From assembly GCA_946902985.2 (NCBI GenBank), contig OX336389.2, positions 1,288,970,792 through 1,289,034,791 of the forward strand: DNA of 64,000 nucleotides, in the 5' to 3' direction. Below are positions 1 to 10,373 of the stretch, one piece after another. Both the position numbers and the translations under genes were made by a program. The notes beneath the pieces are model-generated. The model worked only from the letters and a program-made list of their open reading frames with translations. It had not been told where the DNA came from and did not search any database. This stretch comes from Meconema thalassinum (Eukaryota; Arthropoda; Insecta; Orthoptera; Tettigoniidae). Position 1 is the stretch's first letter. Each line of letters opens with the position of its first letter.

Positions 1-152
1 CTAGTACAGCAGTTCTTGTCGTATGACTAATTTTACCCCATCCTATCGAATCCAGTGTAAAATTCCCGAATGCTTCCTATCACATTTGTAATACAAAGTG
101 TTCTTAATATCAACTAACAATCTGCTTCCACCTGTAAGGAGAAGAGAGAGAA

Positions 153-245
153 CAAAAAAAGATGAGGGATAGGCCCCGGATTCGAACCTCGAACCCCACG
201 CGCCCAAGTCGCACACGCAGACACGGAGCCAGAGTGATATGATAT
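153..245 (-). repeat. tRNA-derived SINE head (candidate)
   Basis: Read on the minus strand, this stretch has a perfect Pol III B box (GGTTCGAATCC, 177-187) and, about 50 nt before it, a weak A-box-like TGGCTCCGTG. A run of seven T on that strand follows at about 153-159 and could stop Pol III. I cannot fold a full cloverleaf, so a SINE head or tRNA pseudogene is more likely than a working tRNA. Confidence 0.35.
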
Positions 246-798
246 TCAACGTTTGCTTTGGATGATTTAGTGTGCGTATGAGTGCACGGGCCTGTCCGCT
301 CGAGCTGAGCCGTTACCTGATGACATCATATGTTTAACAGTTGTGATTCACTTTTAAGGTATTTCCGGACACTTGCAACCCTAAGTGTCCTATATCAAAT
401 TACTTGTCTCAATGCCGTCTAAGTCGCTACAGAGAGTTTTAAACGTTAATAAGAATCACCCCGTATATCACTCATTTGCTGCAACAGTGGCATAACTAGA
501 AACCTGTACTTTTTCAGTTTTTGCCTCAATGTAGCACTTGAGAATATTCTTTATCGACTGATTAAATCAACACTTCTCTATTATTCTTCTTTGCAACATG
601 AGACTACATAATTCGTTGTCCCAGTTTCTGAAAATATTGCAAATACATCATGAGCACTGATACTTTTTAACTGCATTAGTGTATGTTGTGAAGCAAAGTA
701 TCATTTCTTCAATATAACATTAAAACCTTAATTATATTCCTATGTAGATTTGTATATGTACACACTCGTTACATATTATATATCTCTTTTTCTTTCAG
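246..798. other. No recognisable gene; probable intron or flank
   Basis: AT-rich sequence with no convincing coding frame. It ends in a pyrimidine-rich tract and CAG at 796-798, which fits the 3' end of an intron feeding the exon at 799. Confidence 0.4.
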
Positions 799-954
799 GA
801 TGCACAAGGAGCTCAGTGTTTAGCAAATCAGTACCAGTTGTATTATGGAAGAGAGAACAAAAAGAGACTTCTATTGCTGGAGACATTAAATTACTCACCT
901 GATGATTTCAGGCATATGGATGTAATTGCAGAACTGGAATGTTTATCAATATAA
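799..954 (+). CDS. 3'-terminal coding exon of an unidentified host gene
   Basis: A pyrimidine-rich tract ending in CAG at 796-798 looks like a splice acceptor. From 799 the phase-0 frame runs 51 codons to TAA at 952-954. The peptide begins DAQGAQCLANQYQ, has a charged KKRLLLLETLNYSPDDF stretch, and ends ELECLSI; its mixed composition looks like normal protein, unlike the surrounding repeats. An AATAAA follows at 1039-1044, giving an ordinary 3' UTR. I do not recognise the family. The rest of the gene would lie upstream of this window, because no matching upstream exon is visible. It could be a remnant of a retrocopy, but the acceptor and poly(A) signal favour a real terminal exon. Splicing is inferred and not shown. 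Confidence 0.5.
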   Translation, partial: DAQGAQCLANQYQLYYGRENKKRLLLLETLNYSPDDFRHMDVIAELECLSI

Positions 955-1038
955 TGTTTCTGTGTTTTAACTGAGCTAGCTGTTCTGTTAAAATGAGTGT
1001 TTTATTATTTTAAGCATTTTCTACACCAATAGTAAGCT

Positions 1039-1044
1039 AATAAA
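1039..1044 (+). other. Polyadenylation signal AATAAA
   Basis: A canonical hexamer 85 nt after the TAA of the candidate terminal exon. It supports that exon as the end of a transcript. The stretch from here to 1330 shows nothing further. Confidence 0.45.
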
Positions 1045-1330
1045 ACTTAACTTTCTTCTGTCCTCTGGAATCTTTTAATGGGTTTTGTTTTGGTGGTGAT
1101 TGTTATTTTTAAGGGGTAGCACGTAGACTTCTTTTGGTGTAAGTCTGGAATATCCAAGGATACACCTTGAAAATATAAAACACACTACAGTACAGTGTTC
1201 TCACCCGGACTTTTGGATGGACATACTGGCTGGCTAATATAACCTTTTGAACAACTGGGCCTTGAAGAAGAAAAGGAGAATTAACATATAATTGTCAAGT
1301 TAGAGGAAATCATTGAGAGGACTCCACACA

Positions 1331-3450
1331 TTTTTAGCCTATTTTCATTTATGGAAAAAATAGGCCTTTTGTCCGTGGGCTTGTATGTGTGTGAAAATGT
1401 GTGTCCCCTCGTAATAAAATTCTAAAAGGCTGGGGCGATTTCAATGAAACTCTGTAAGGTCATAGTACTATTTCCTCCGATCCCGACCGTGCCCTTCAAA
1501 TTTTGTTAAGGCTCACCAATCCAACATGGCGGCTATGCAAAATATTTCACTGGCATTCTATATCTCCGAAACTAGTACTGATATCACCCTGAAATTTTGT
1601 ACAGTGATATAAGACACTGCTAAAAGTTTAACAATGTGACATTCAAAAACCTGCTAAGTACAAAACGAATATGGCGGCCAAACGAAGTTGAAACATTTAA
1701 ATGGACTTTTCCCTCCATTTAACCATCCAAACACAGTGAAACTTGGTACAGCAAATGTTTATACACATTGTAATGCACTGATATCTAATTTGGTTCAATT
1801 GTTTACTTAACCTCAATATCGCGGCTGTGCGAAATTTTAAAATTAAGTTTTTATTTCTTGTGTCCTAATCATGTGATCAAAGTCAAGGTTTGAATAATGA
1901 ACCTACGCAATAATCTTCATCTAATAGTAGCCTACATAACTCTACGGCCTACATTTATAACAAGTAGTTCCGTGAAGAACTATACAGCCTATTTTCATAT
2001 ATCCTGCTCATGTTAATTGCCTCTATCAACATACAAAATTTCAGTTTAATTGCTGTAACAGATTCGTAGATATTGAGGACCGTCTAAATATTTCAGATGG
2101 TCGCCATGTTTGATTTTTATTTTTGTACTATTACATTAAGATTATTGTGTACGTGTGGTATTCAAACGTCAATCGCATGATTAGAACACAAGAAGTAAAA
2201 ACGAGATTTTAAAATTACGCACAGCAGCCATCTTGTGATTATGCAAACAATTGAAATAAATTAGATGCCAGTGGATCAACATTTGTATAAGCATTTAACG
2301 TGCAACGTTTCACGGCACTCGGATAGTTAATTCGCGAGAAACGTCCATTTAAATATTTATACTTCGCGTCGCCGCCATGTTGGATTTGTGCTCACCAGGT
2401 TACTGAAAGTCCTATAGGTGAACATATGTTCATAGTCTCTATGAACATTAAAAAAATCAGTTTTGTTGCTGTAAAAGATTCATAGATAATGAGAACCGTT
2501 TAAATATTTCGGAAGCTCGCCATTTAGGATTGTTATATGTATAGGCTATAGAGTTATGTACCATTCAAGGACAATTATTGCCTAGGTTCATTATTCAAAC
2601 TTTCACTTCGATCGCATTATTACGACACAAGAAACAAAAACTTAATTTTAAAATTTCGCACAGCCGCCATCTTGAGGTTATGTTAACAACTGAATTAAAT
2701 TAGATGGCAGTGCATTACAATGTGCAAAATCATTTACCGTACCACATTTCACTGCGCTCAGAGAGTTAAATCACGAGAAAAGTCTATTAAAATATTTCAA
2801 ATTCGCTTGGTCGCCATGTTCGTTTTGTACTTTACAGGTTTATGAAATATACATAGGTAAACTTGTATCAGTACCCTTTATCACTGTACAAAATTGCAGG
2901 GTCTTATCTGTAATTATTCCGGAGATATAGAATGCCAGTGAAATATTTCGTACAGCCGCCATTTTGAGGTTATGTAAACAATTGAACTAAATTAGACTTC
3001 AGTGCATTACAATGTGTATAAACATGTGCTGTACCAAGTTTCATTACGTTTGGATAGTTAAATCGCGAGAAAAGTCTGTTTAAAAGTCTCAACTTCGCTT
3101 GGCCGCCATGTTGTTTTTGTAGTCACCAAGTTTTTGAAAGTCTCATAGGTGACCTTCTAGTAGTGCCCTTTATCACCGTACATAATTTCAGGGCGATATC
3201 GGTAATAGTTTCGGAGATATTGAATGCTAGTGAAATATTTCGCACAGCCGCCATGTTGGATTGGTGAGACGTAACAAAATTTGAAGGGCATGGTCGAGGT
3301 CGCCGGGAATAGTGCTACAAAATTAACGAGTTTCATTGAAATCGCTCCAGCCGTTTAGATTTTATTAGGGGGGGACACACACACCACACACAGACGGACA
3401 AAGGGTGATCTCATAAGCCTATTTTTTCAAAATTGAAAATAGGCTAAAAA
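1331..3450. mobile_element. Foldback-type repeat element with long inverted ends
   Basis: The two ends are inverted copies: the left begins TTTTTAGCCTATTTTC (1331) and the right ends GAAAATAGGCTAAAAA (3450). The complementarity continues inwards for more than 200 bp: the motif around 1430-1610 (GATTTCAATGAAACTC, AATCCAACATGGCGGC, ATATCTCCGAAAC) reappears reverse-complemented at about 3175-3360. Between them, modules of roughly 300 bp alternate, each with a CCGCCAT core and a GAAATATTT core, in one orientation on the left and mainly the other on the right. No ORF of note lies inside, so the element is non-autonomous. Its superfamily is unknown to me, and no clear TSD is visible because a further fragment of the same family abuts the right end. 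Confidence 0.7.
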
Positions 3451-3617
3451 TCCAACATCGCGACCATTCGAAATATTTAGACGGTTCTCAATATCTACTA
3501 ATCTATGACAGCAATCAAACTGAAATTTTGTATGTTGATAGAAGCTATGGGACTTTCAATAACCTGGTATTCACAAATCCAACATGGCGGCGACGTGAAA
3601 TTTAAATGTTTAAATAT
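3451..3617. repeat. Fragment of the same foldback family
   Basis: It carries the TCCAACATGG and GAAATATTTAGACGGTTCTC cores seen in the element to its left (compare 2085-2115 and 2480-2520). It abuts the right end of that element, so this is either a second truncated copy or an older copy into which the larger one inserted. Confidence 0.5.
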
Positions 3618-3672
3618 TTTGTGGTGTTTGAAGCCATATTTTCAGTGTTGCCTTAGTAAACAAGAGTTTAAA
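3618..3672 (+). repeat. 55-bp repeat shared with 39025-39077
   Basis: The TTGTGGTGTTTGAAGCCATA motif and the following 35 bases recur almost exactly at the left end of the 268-bp insertion at 39027. This is a truncated copy of that small element. Confidence 0.6.
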
Positions 3673-3699
3673 TATTTGTTCGTTCGCAGTCTATTGTTG

Positions 3700-3895
3700 T
3701 GGGTGGTGTGGTGGCGCAGCCGTCGAGCTGTTGGCCTCTCACCGAGGTGGACTGGGTTCGATTCCCGGTCAATGCATGTGAGGTTTTCGAATGAAATGCT
3801 ATGTCCTGTGTTTCGGATTCCATGTGAAAAGGAGGTCCCGTGGCTCATAATCACAAGATTCATGGTCACGTAAAACTACAATCTTCCTTCCTTTT
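3700..3895 (+). repeat. tRNA-derived SINE
   Basis: A-box-like TGGCGCAGCCG at 3712-3722 and a perfect B box GGTTCGATTCC at 3755-3765 have the spacing of an internal Pol III promoter. The head is followed by a tRNA-unrelated body and a T/C-rich tail near 3885-3900. There is no long ORF on its own strand. The boundaries are approximate. Confidence 0.6.
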
Positions 3896-3999
3896 TTCTA
3901 TTGAAGTCATAACACATACATGCAGTACTCACTTCGGTAGCATGTTTGTTTTGTGGAATCTTGTTTGGAAATAAATTCCCTATTTAAACACAACAGTTA

Positions 4000-4812
4000 T
4001 TTCGAAGAAAATTCTGTGTGCGTGAAGTTCCAACAAGGGCACAATCTTATTGATGGCAAGAAAGCTGAAGACAACCAGCATACTCGTCAGGGAGAGTGGA
4101 AAACACAGACCTCCAACAGTGCAAATTGTGTTGATAATGTTCAAAGACACTTAGTGAATTCACCACAATAATCATTGTGACAATTAAGCCAGGAGATAGA
4201 CTGTTATAGGGCACATGCCAAAGAGCTGCAAACAAATCGGGCTTACGACCATACAGAATGCGTGCAGTGCGTCAATTGAAATAACCAGATCACGAAAAGC
4301 GAATACACATACCCAGATACTCTCTCCGTAACTTGGTTTATGGATGAGGCATGGTTTCATCTGTCAGGCTATGTCAACTCACAAAACAGCAAAACAATCA
4401 GCTTCCAGGATTGTTTCCTTCATTACCTACGTCAACGCTGCAGTTTGTGGATGCATATTCAATACGTTTGAGGATCAGCTCGATGATGTTGAATTGACTG
4501 AAAGTTATTTTCAGTAAGATGGAGCAACATTCTATGAAACTTGTAGCCAGCTTTGTTAGTGGTTGAATACTTGCTCCAAAAAAATTGTGCCCCACCTCCA
4601 GATCACTTGACCTAACCCCATCTGACTTTTTCTTGTGAGGTTAGTTTATAGAACAAGTGTGCAAAAACAGACCTTGGTCATATGCTGAACTCCATGAGGC
4701 CATTAAGAATGAAATTGAAGAAACATTGATGAGGATATCCTTTGGAGAAAATCACTGAATATGGTACAGTTGTGTATGAATTCAGATGGTGGACACTTCC
4801 AACATCTACTCT
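4000..4812 (+). pseudogene. Decayed mariner-type transposase
   Basis: Conceptual translation in shifting frames gives the landmarks of a Tc1/mariner-superfamily DD(E/D) transposase in the right order. First comes a helix-turn-helix end-region motif (ENVQRHLVNSP-like, about 4130-4165). Next is WFMDEAWFHLSGYVNSQN (about 4335-4390), which holds the first catalytic Asp. A YFQ-stop-DGAT motif lies near 4510 (the usual second Asp), then PPRSPDLTPSDFF (about 4595-4632), and a C-terminal GGHFQHLL-like end near 4810. Stops and frameshifts interrupt it throughout, so it is dead. The protein would normally cut and paste its element using a DDE active site. I could not place the terminal inverted repeats. 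Confidence 0.75.
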
Positions 4813-5386
4813 GAGGAATCTCCGTAATTACTCTGTAAGTCAGATCAAATCGCACATGTTTGCTATTTGTCCCAATACCCACCCATTATGTCCCCTGATG
4901 GTGTCAGGAGTGGAGAAAGTGAGTAAGGGTGGTTGGGTTTCCACCAAGGCGGTTGGCAGGAAGGATTCTTGGATGAGGGCCGGCCCAGGTGAGACCACAA
5001 ATGAATGATAAGATTAGGAAAATTATTTTGTAGGACAACAAACTATTCTAAATCTGCATTCTCAACAATCAAGTTACAATAAAACAACATTTGAAAACTA
5101 GTTGTTCCCAAAATCTATGTAAAACTAAACTAACCTAAATCAAACAAATTAAAGGATCCTTCGCAACCTAATGTAAATACAAAATAAATATAAACTATCC
5201 TAACCTACGACTTGTTAAAATAAGGACCAAAAATTAGGGTGTCCATTAATCCCAGTTTTTTGGCAAAATGTCCTGCTGTCCCGAAAATTTTATTGGAGAC
5301 GCTCAAACATTTTTTTTTTCATTTTTTCATTCTCCTTGGCCAATGTATCTTATGCTACAGTTTTGTTACATTGTTTACTGTGCAAG
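4813..5386. other. No recognisable gene
   Basis: Low-complexity, AT-rich flank between the mariner remnant and the LINE 3' tail; no supported feature on either strand. Confidence 0.4.
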
Positions 5387-6364
5387 TATCATCATCATCA
5401 TCATCATCTCCCCTTATCCTGCTCCTGCCGGGTCGGGGTATTTATGGCACTTCTCCACTTTCCTCTTTCCTTCCACCATTCTTCTTCCACGATCTTGTCC
5501 CAGTCCAGATTTGTGTTTCTTATGCTGTTCTTCACTGAATCAATCCACCTTGTTCTAGGTCTTCCTCTTGCTCTCTTACCCTTGCACTTTGCCTCCAGGA
5601 TCTGTCTTGGTATTCTATTTTCCTCCATCCTCTTTACATGTCCAAACCACCTTAGTTTATTCTTCTCAATTCTCTCATTTAGTTTTCCCATCCCAACTTC
5701 CTTCCTAACATCTTCATTCCTCACTCTGTCTTTCCTTGTCTTTCCTATCATACTTCTTAGGAATTTCATTTCACTGGCTTGGATTCTACTCTCTTGCCTG
5801 CTTGTCAGGGTCCAAGTCTCAGCTGCATAACTTAATATGGGAACATAGTATACTTTATACATTACCTCCTTGCTTTTCCTTGGTACTTCCTTATCCCAAA
5901 CAAGTTTTCTTACAATTTGATAGAATGCATGTACTCTCCTGCCAATCTCCATGTCCAACCTACCAGTTTGCATCAATTCACTTCCTAGGTATTTGAACGT
6001 GTCCACAATTTCCAAACTCTGACTTCCAATTTTCACAGTGCCCTTTCCTTGTCTTTCCCCTCTTGTCATCACCATGGTCTTGCTTTTCTCTATACTGATT
6101 TTCAGGCCGTACTTCTGAATATTTTCATTCAGTGCATCTAGTTGTTTTTGCACTTCTTCGGTGTTCCTTCCCCAGACCACAATATCATCTGCAAATAACA
6201 GTAACTTCATTTCTTTATGTCCATATGCTTCCTTTGTTTCCTTTACAATTTCATCCATCACCATTATGAACAAGAGAGGTGACAGCACACTCCCCTGTCT
6301 TAGTCCAGTCTTGTTCCTAAACCAATCTGTCTTTCCAACTGGGGTCAGTACCCTGCTAACACAG
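5387..6364 (-). pseudogene. RTE-like LINE reverse transcriptase, 3' part
   Basis: On the minus strand this encodes the second half of a non-LTR reverse transcriptase. GLRQGSVLSPLLF comes first, then the catalytic LLFADDIVVW (the two Asp bind the metal ions), then the thumb, and a C-terminal block with LRWFGHVKRM and RGRPRTRWID typical of RTE-type elements. The TGA stop at 5404-5406 falls inside a terminal (GAT)n run (5388-5409), the simple-repeat tail by which such LINEs end. The 5' neighbour of this half lies at 13725-14044, with Ty3/Gypsy element A between. The two halves meet in frame once element A and one copy of the 4-bp duplication are ignored. The RT would copy its own RNA at a nicked target (target-primed reverse transcription). 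The clade is judged from C-terminal motifs only. Confidence 0.8.
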
Positions 6365-7757
6365 TGAAACGGTTTTGCTTGGTCCTTACTGTTGGGTGAC
6401 AAATGTAACTGTTTACCTTTGCTCCACGTTGAGCGTTAAATGTAATGCTTCTACTGGCCCTGCCTTGTCCTTTGAAATATTTACTCTGCCTAAGATATGT
6501 TGTTTTAATGGGCGCCAAGACCTCAACGCAATGTTGAAATCTAAATTTGTATTTAACAACACCTAGCTCTGGTAAAACACCTTCAAGAATCTATTCACTC
6601 AGATCATGGTATGATTTGATCATTAACGCAACAAACGATTGTATCAGGAGAAGGAATTGGTCTATATCTAATGCTACCTACTGAAAGCAAAGATTGCATG
6701 GTTAAAAGAAATGAATTTATTATATATAACAAGTATTGCAAAATTAGTAATAATAATAAGTTTAAAATTTAAATTGGAGCATTGCGATTCGAATATTATC
6801 GCTAGAAAATTACGTGAAAACGGATTCGGATAAATTACTGATTTTACTCTTATTCCCAAGCTATGAAGTTACTGAATACTGAATATAAAACAAAGAGAAA
6901 CGAGAGATTGCGTAGTTCTGCGTCATTCGCGCTTACCACTGGAAATTGCCGAAGCATTTTCCTCGTACTGGATGATGTAGAGAGCTTCCCACTGTCTCCT
7001 GGACGTCGTCATCTTCTTCGTTAGTTGATGATATCCTGGTAGATTTGATAACTTAATGGTCCGAACATCGGAGCCAAACACTCGTACAACCACACTGGTT
7101 AAGTTTTACAAAGATAGTCCTCCACTCCACGGAACCTCGGAGCCACTCACACGCGCAACCATACTGGTTAAGTTCTACACAGATTGTCCTCCACTCCACG
7201 GCGCGCCAAACGATATATGCACTCGTCGGCTCCCCACTCCGCTGCCGACTTCCACCTAACGTGGTCCTCACTGATTGGCTGTGCCACCCCGCTACTCCCC
7301 TCCTTAGGCTCAATACACACGGCGCGCGGATGATGTCGTTTGCCGTTCCAGACTATTTCGCCTTTTCTTGACGCTGCAACCCAGGCTTGCGACATGCTTC
7401 TTGACAAGAATAAGCCTGTATCCGAATTCCCAGTGAGTCATCTCTCTCATAATACCCTAACTGACAAAACTCCGTAAAATTCCGTAATCATATAATTTTC
7501 TATGATAATGTAGTTCGTAATAATTTGCTTGATAGTGTTTTCTATGACATAGAAAACCTATATGTATGCTTATAATTTTATAAAAATGCTCCAAAAATAC
7601 CTTAATAATAATAATAATAATAATAAGTTAATAATAATAATAATAAATTAACATGAAAGCTTCTCTTGGCTGAACAATTTGCCGCGTAAATAAATATAGA
7701 ATGGCTTCCTACTGACTTATGCCAGTGGCGTAAAATCCCCTCGAAAAACACGTTACA
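6365..7757 (-). repeat. 3' LTR of element A
   Basis: It runs 1393 bp, from TGAAACGG on the plus strand to TTACA, and differs from the partner LTR at only a few positions, including the length of a (TAA)n run near 7602-7630. The high identity implies a recent insertion. Confidence 0.9.
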
Positions 7758-8690
7758 TATTCGCCTCGGACCATCGGATGATTTACCGTGACGACGGTCC
7801 ATTATCCGATTATTCCAGACACGTTAAATAATCCCCGTCCTAAATACATATTACATAAATGAAATCACCCTAAATTACATATATATACACTCATAATTTT
7901 TCTTTACTCACTTTGCGTCAAAGTTTGTTGTCACTATGGATTGCACTTTGCAACCAGTCCAATGTTTTTCATATAGAATAATGTTCCACGGATTTTTCCG
8001 CCTCTCAAATTTCTCTATGTTGGAAAAATTGACATAAATAATGTGTGAGCACTATGTATATAAGATGTCACATCACACGCATCAAGGTGTTCTGATATAT
8101 GTATGTCTCCCTAGAACTTCCTAATTTCACTGGAGGTTCCTTCCTTATTGTGAAATGTAATCCCACTTATCACTGAGCACACGATCACACTATTGTGGCA
8201 GCGCATCGTGACCATAATACTTAATCTCTCTTTATAACAGACCAGTTCTCCTCACACAAATAATACCATTGTACAAATTACCCTAAATTACTCACTTACA
8301 AATCTTACATGAAGAGGCCGTAAACAGAAATCACGTGTGCTGTTATGTATGAGTTTCATGAAGGACTGTCTCGCCTTCTGATGGCCCATCTTTTGTCTCG
8401 TGGACGCCTTAAGCAAAAATACCCTGTCCAAGCGCTCACCCATCTCTTGGAGACAAATGGGAATTCACCAGCGATACCAAATTCTGGCCTTGGTGTATCG
8501 AGACATTTTAGTGCTCAAGAGCATCCGACAATCCCGTCATATTTCCCTGTACCTTAAAAACTCTCAATTACTTACATACTACCCCCCTGTGTGACTTCTG
8601 ATACGCTTGCCTGGAAGACCAGATCTTCCTCGCACCAAATACCACACTTACTCATTTGATAGGCTGGCTCGCCAGCTAAACACCCTCACT

Positions 8691-8849
8691 TTATGACACA
8701 TACTTTCGTAGACTATGTATATTATACGTCCCGTATAATCTGTTTCCCTCACTATTCTCCAGCACATATGCTGTTTTGCCAATACGTTTGGAAACTATAA
8801 ATGTTTCTGTGTCACCTGCTTCCAACCATGCAAGTGGCTCCCTTAAATG
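8691..8849 (-). pseudogene. Integrase C-terminal remnant of element A
   Basis: The minus-strand frame ending at TAA (8691-8693) reads FIVSKRIGKTAYVLEN, then GTYNIHSLRKYV, then stop. This is the GPY/F-like C-terminal domain that follows the DDE core in Ty3/Gypsy integrases and helps target DNA. Everything from the end of the RT palm and connection (near 8920) to this point is absent: RNase H, the zinc-binding domain and the catalytic core. The remnant shows that the ancestor had a full pol, and that this copy arose by one internal deletion with a junction near 8850-8925. Confidence 0.65.
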
Positions 8850-8907
8850 AACGTCATCACGTTACTCTACCTACCTATTTCTCAGTGTCTGTAACGATGC
8901 CCTGTAG

Positions 8908-10373
8908 CTACTGTCCACACATGCTAACCCTACTTTCCTCTGGTGTTGCACCTCTACTCGACACTCTATGACCTAAAAATGTCACTTCTGACTGACAGAA
9001 TGACGACTTAGACAGCTTCAAAGTGAACCCTGCCTGATCTAACTTCTGAAAAACTATATCTAAATGACGTAGATGCTCCTCAAAACTGCGTGAACTAATT
9101 ACCATATCATCAGTGTAAATGGTTACAAACTCTCCTGTGTCATCCCCTAATGCGATGTTTAAAGCCCTAATTAAAGCTGCTGAACTACTCTTTAACCCAT
9201 AAGGTGTTCTACAAAATTGATAAAGGTTATATTTATGACTAATAGCTGTAAATGGTCTATCCTCGTACATAAGTGGCACTTGCCAAAAACTGGAACTCAA
9301 ATCTACACAAGTGAAATACTTCTTCCCCTCAAATGTTTGCATTAATTCCTCTATTGACATGGATTTCAGCTGATCTGAACTAATTCTACTGTTAACCAAA
9401 CGAGCGTCTAAACAAATACGAACTGTGCCGTCGGTCTTGGGTACCGTGATCAAAGAATTAACATACGGACTGTTAGAGTGCTCTATAATCCCATCTTCAA
9501 GCATCTGGTTAATTTGTGCCTCAACTGCACTCTGATAAGCGAAAGGTACAGGATATCTATGTCCTGTGAATACTGACCTATCAATAACGTTCAATGAATG
9601 TGTATAGCAATTGGCCATACCAATGCGATCCTCAAAAACTCTCCTATTACACAATAACACATCATAGAGCCGAACACACTGTTCCACCTCTATATTTCCC
9701 TGAAATGCAGCATCACGTAACGAGTCCTCTAGACTACCGTTCGTAATCACACTGCCCACAAAACATGGAGAGCCCCGCTCTACGGCTGGCGATATCTCAT
9801 TTAAAGTACAAATCACACCTACAACCCTACTTCTCTGAATATGGTCATTGAACGCTACTTCTACTTCAGAATCTCCCCATTTAAATTTCAAACTCCCTAC
9901 ATCATAACATAAGTTACCAGACACTCTACTTAGCCACTCTGAACCCAAGATAACCCTGAATACTAAATTTGGAATTACAAGGCAAATCTGCTTCTCTACA
10001 GGATTATTAATTTTAATGTCTACTAAAACTTGCTTAGAAATTACTTTAGACCTCTTCCCAACAGCTGTGATAACTAAAGTGCTTTTAATTGGCATCTCCT
10101 CAAAATTTACTCCAGTTCCTTTCATTTTATCATAAAATGCACTACTTATGCAACTCTTCATACAACTACTATCAATTAAAACATCTGTGTACGCCTCGGA
10201 CACGTTAAATTTAACTATGGGGCTCTTACTAACCACTTCCTGAATAATACCTTCATCATATAGTTCATGTAATAATTCATTTCTTACATTTAGGTCATAG
10301 TGTTCCTGTATAATTGTATGGACAGGGCATGTTACAGACTGAGATTCTGACCTTACTTCGCAGCCTGGTTTGC
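8908..10373 (-). pseudogene. pol: pol of element A: protease and reverse transcriptase, truncated
   Basis: The frame is open directly from the slippage site at 10374-10380 down to 8908, with no in-frame ATG needed. Counting from 10236, an aspartic-protease-like motif VLIDSSCM lies at residues 19-26; the usual D[ST]G is DSS here, so activity is doubtful. The RT follows, with the first metal-binding Asp at D312 (CVDLSSSFW), FCRTPYGLKS near 341-350, and YTDD at 374-377. The frame ends a few residues after the TFLGH motif, in unrelated residues and a stop. A normal Ty3/Gypsy pol runs on through RNase H and integrase, so more than half is missing. The protein would have been made as a Gag-Pol fusion. 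Confidence 0.85.

Noticed and set aside
7053..7407. Paired ORFs on both strands, repeated at 13013-13367
   Set aside because: They lie entirely in the two LTRs of element A and have no recognisable domain; the duplication is explained by the LTRs.
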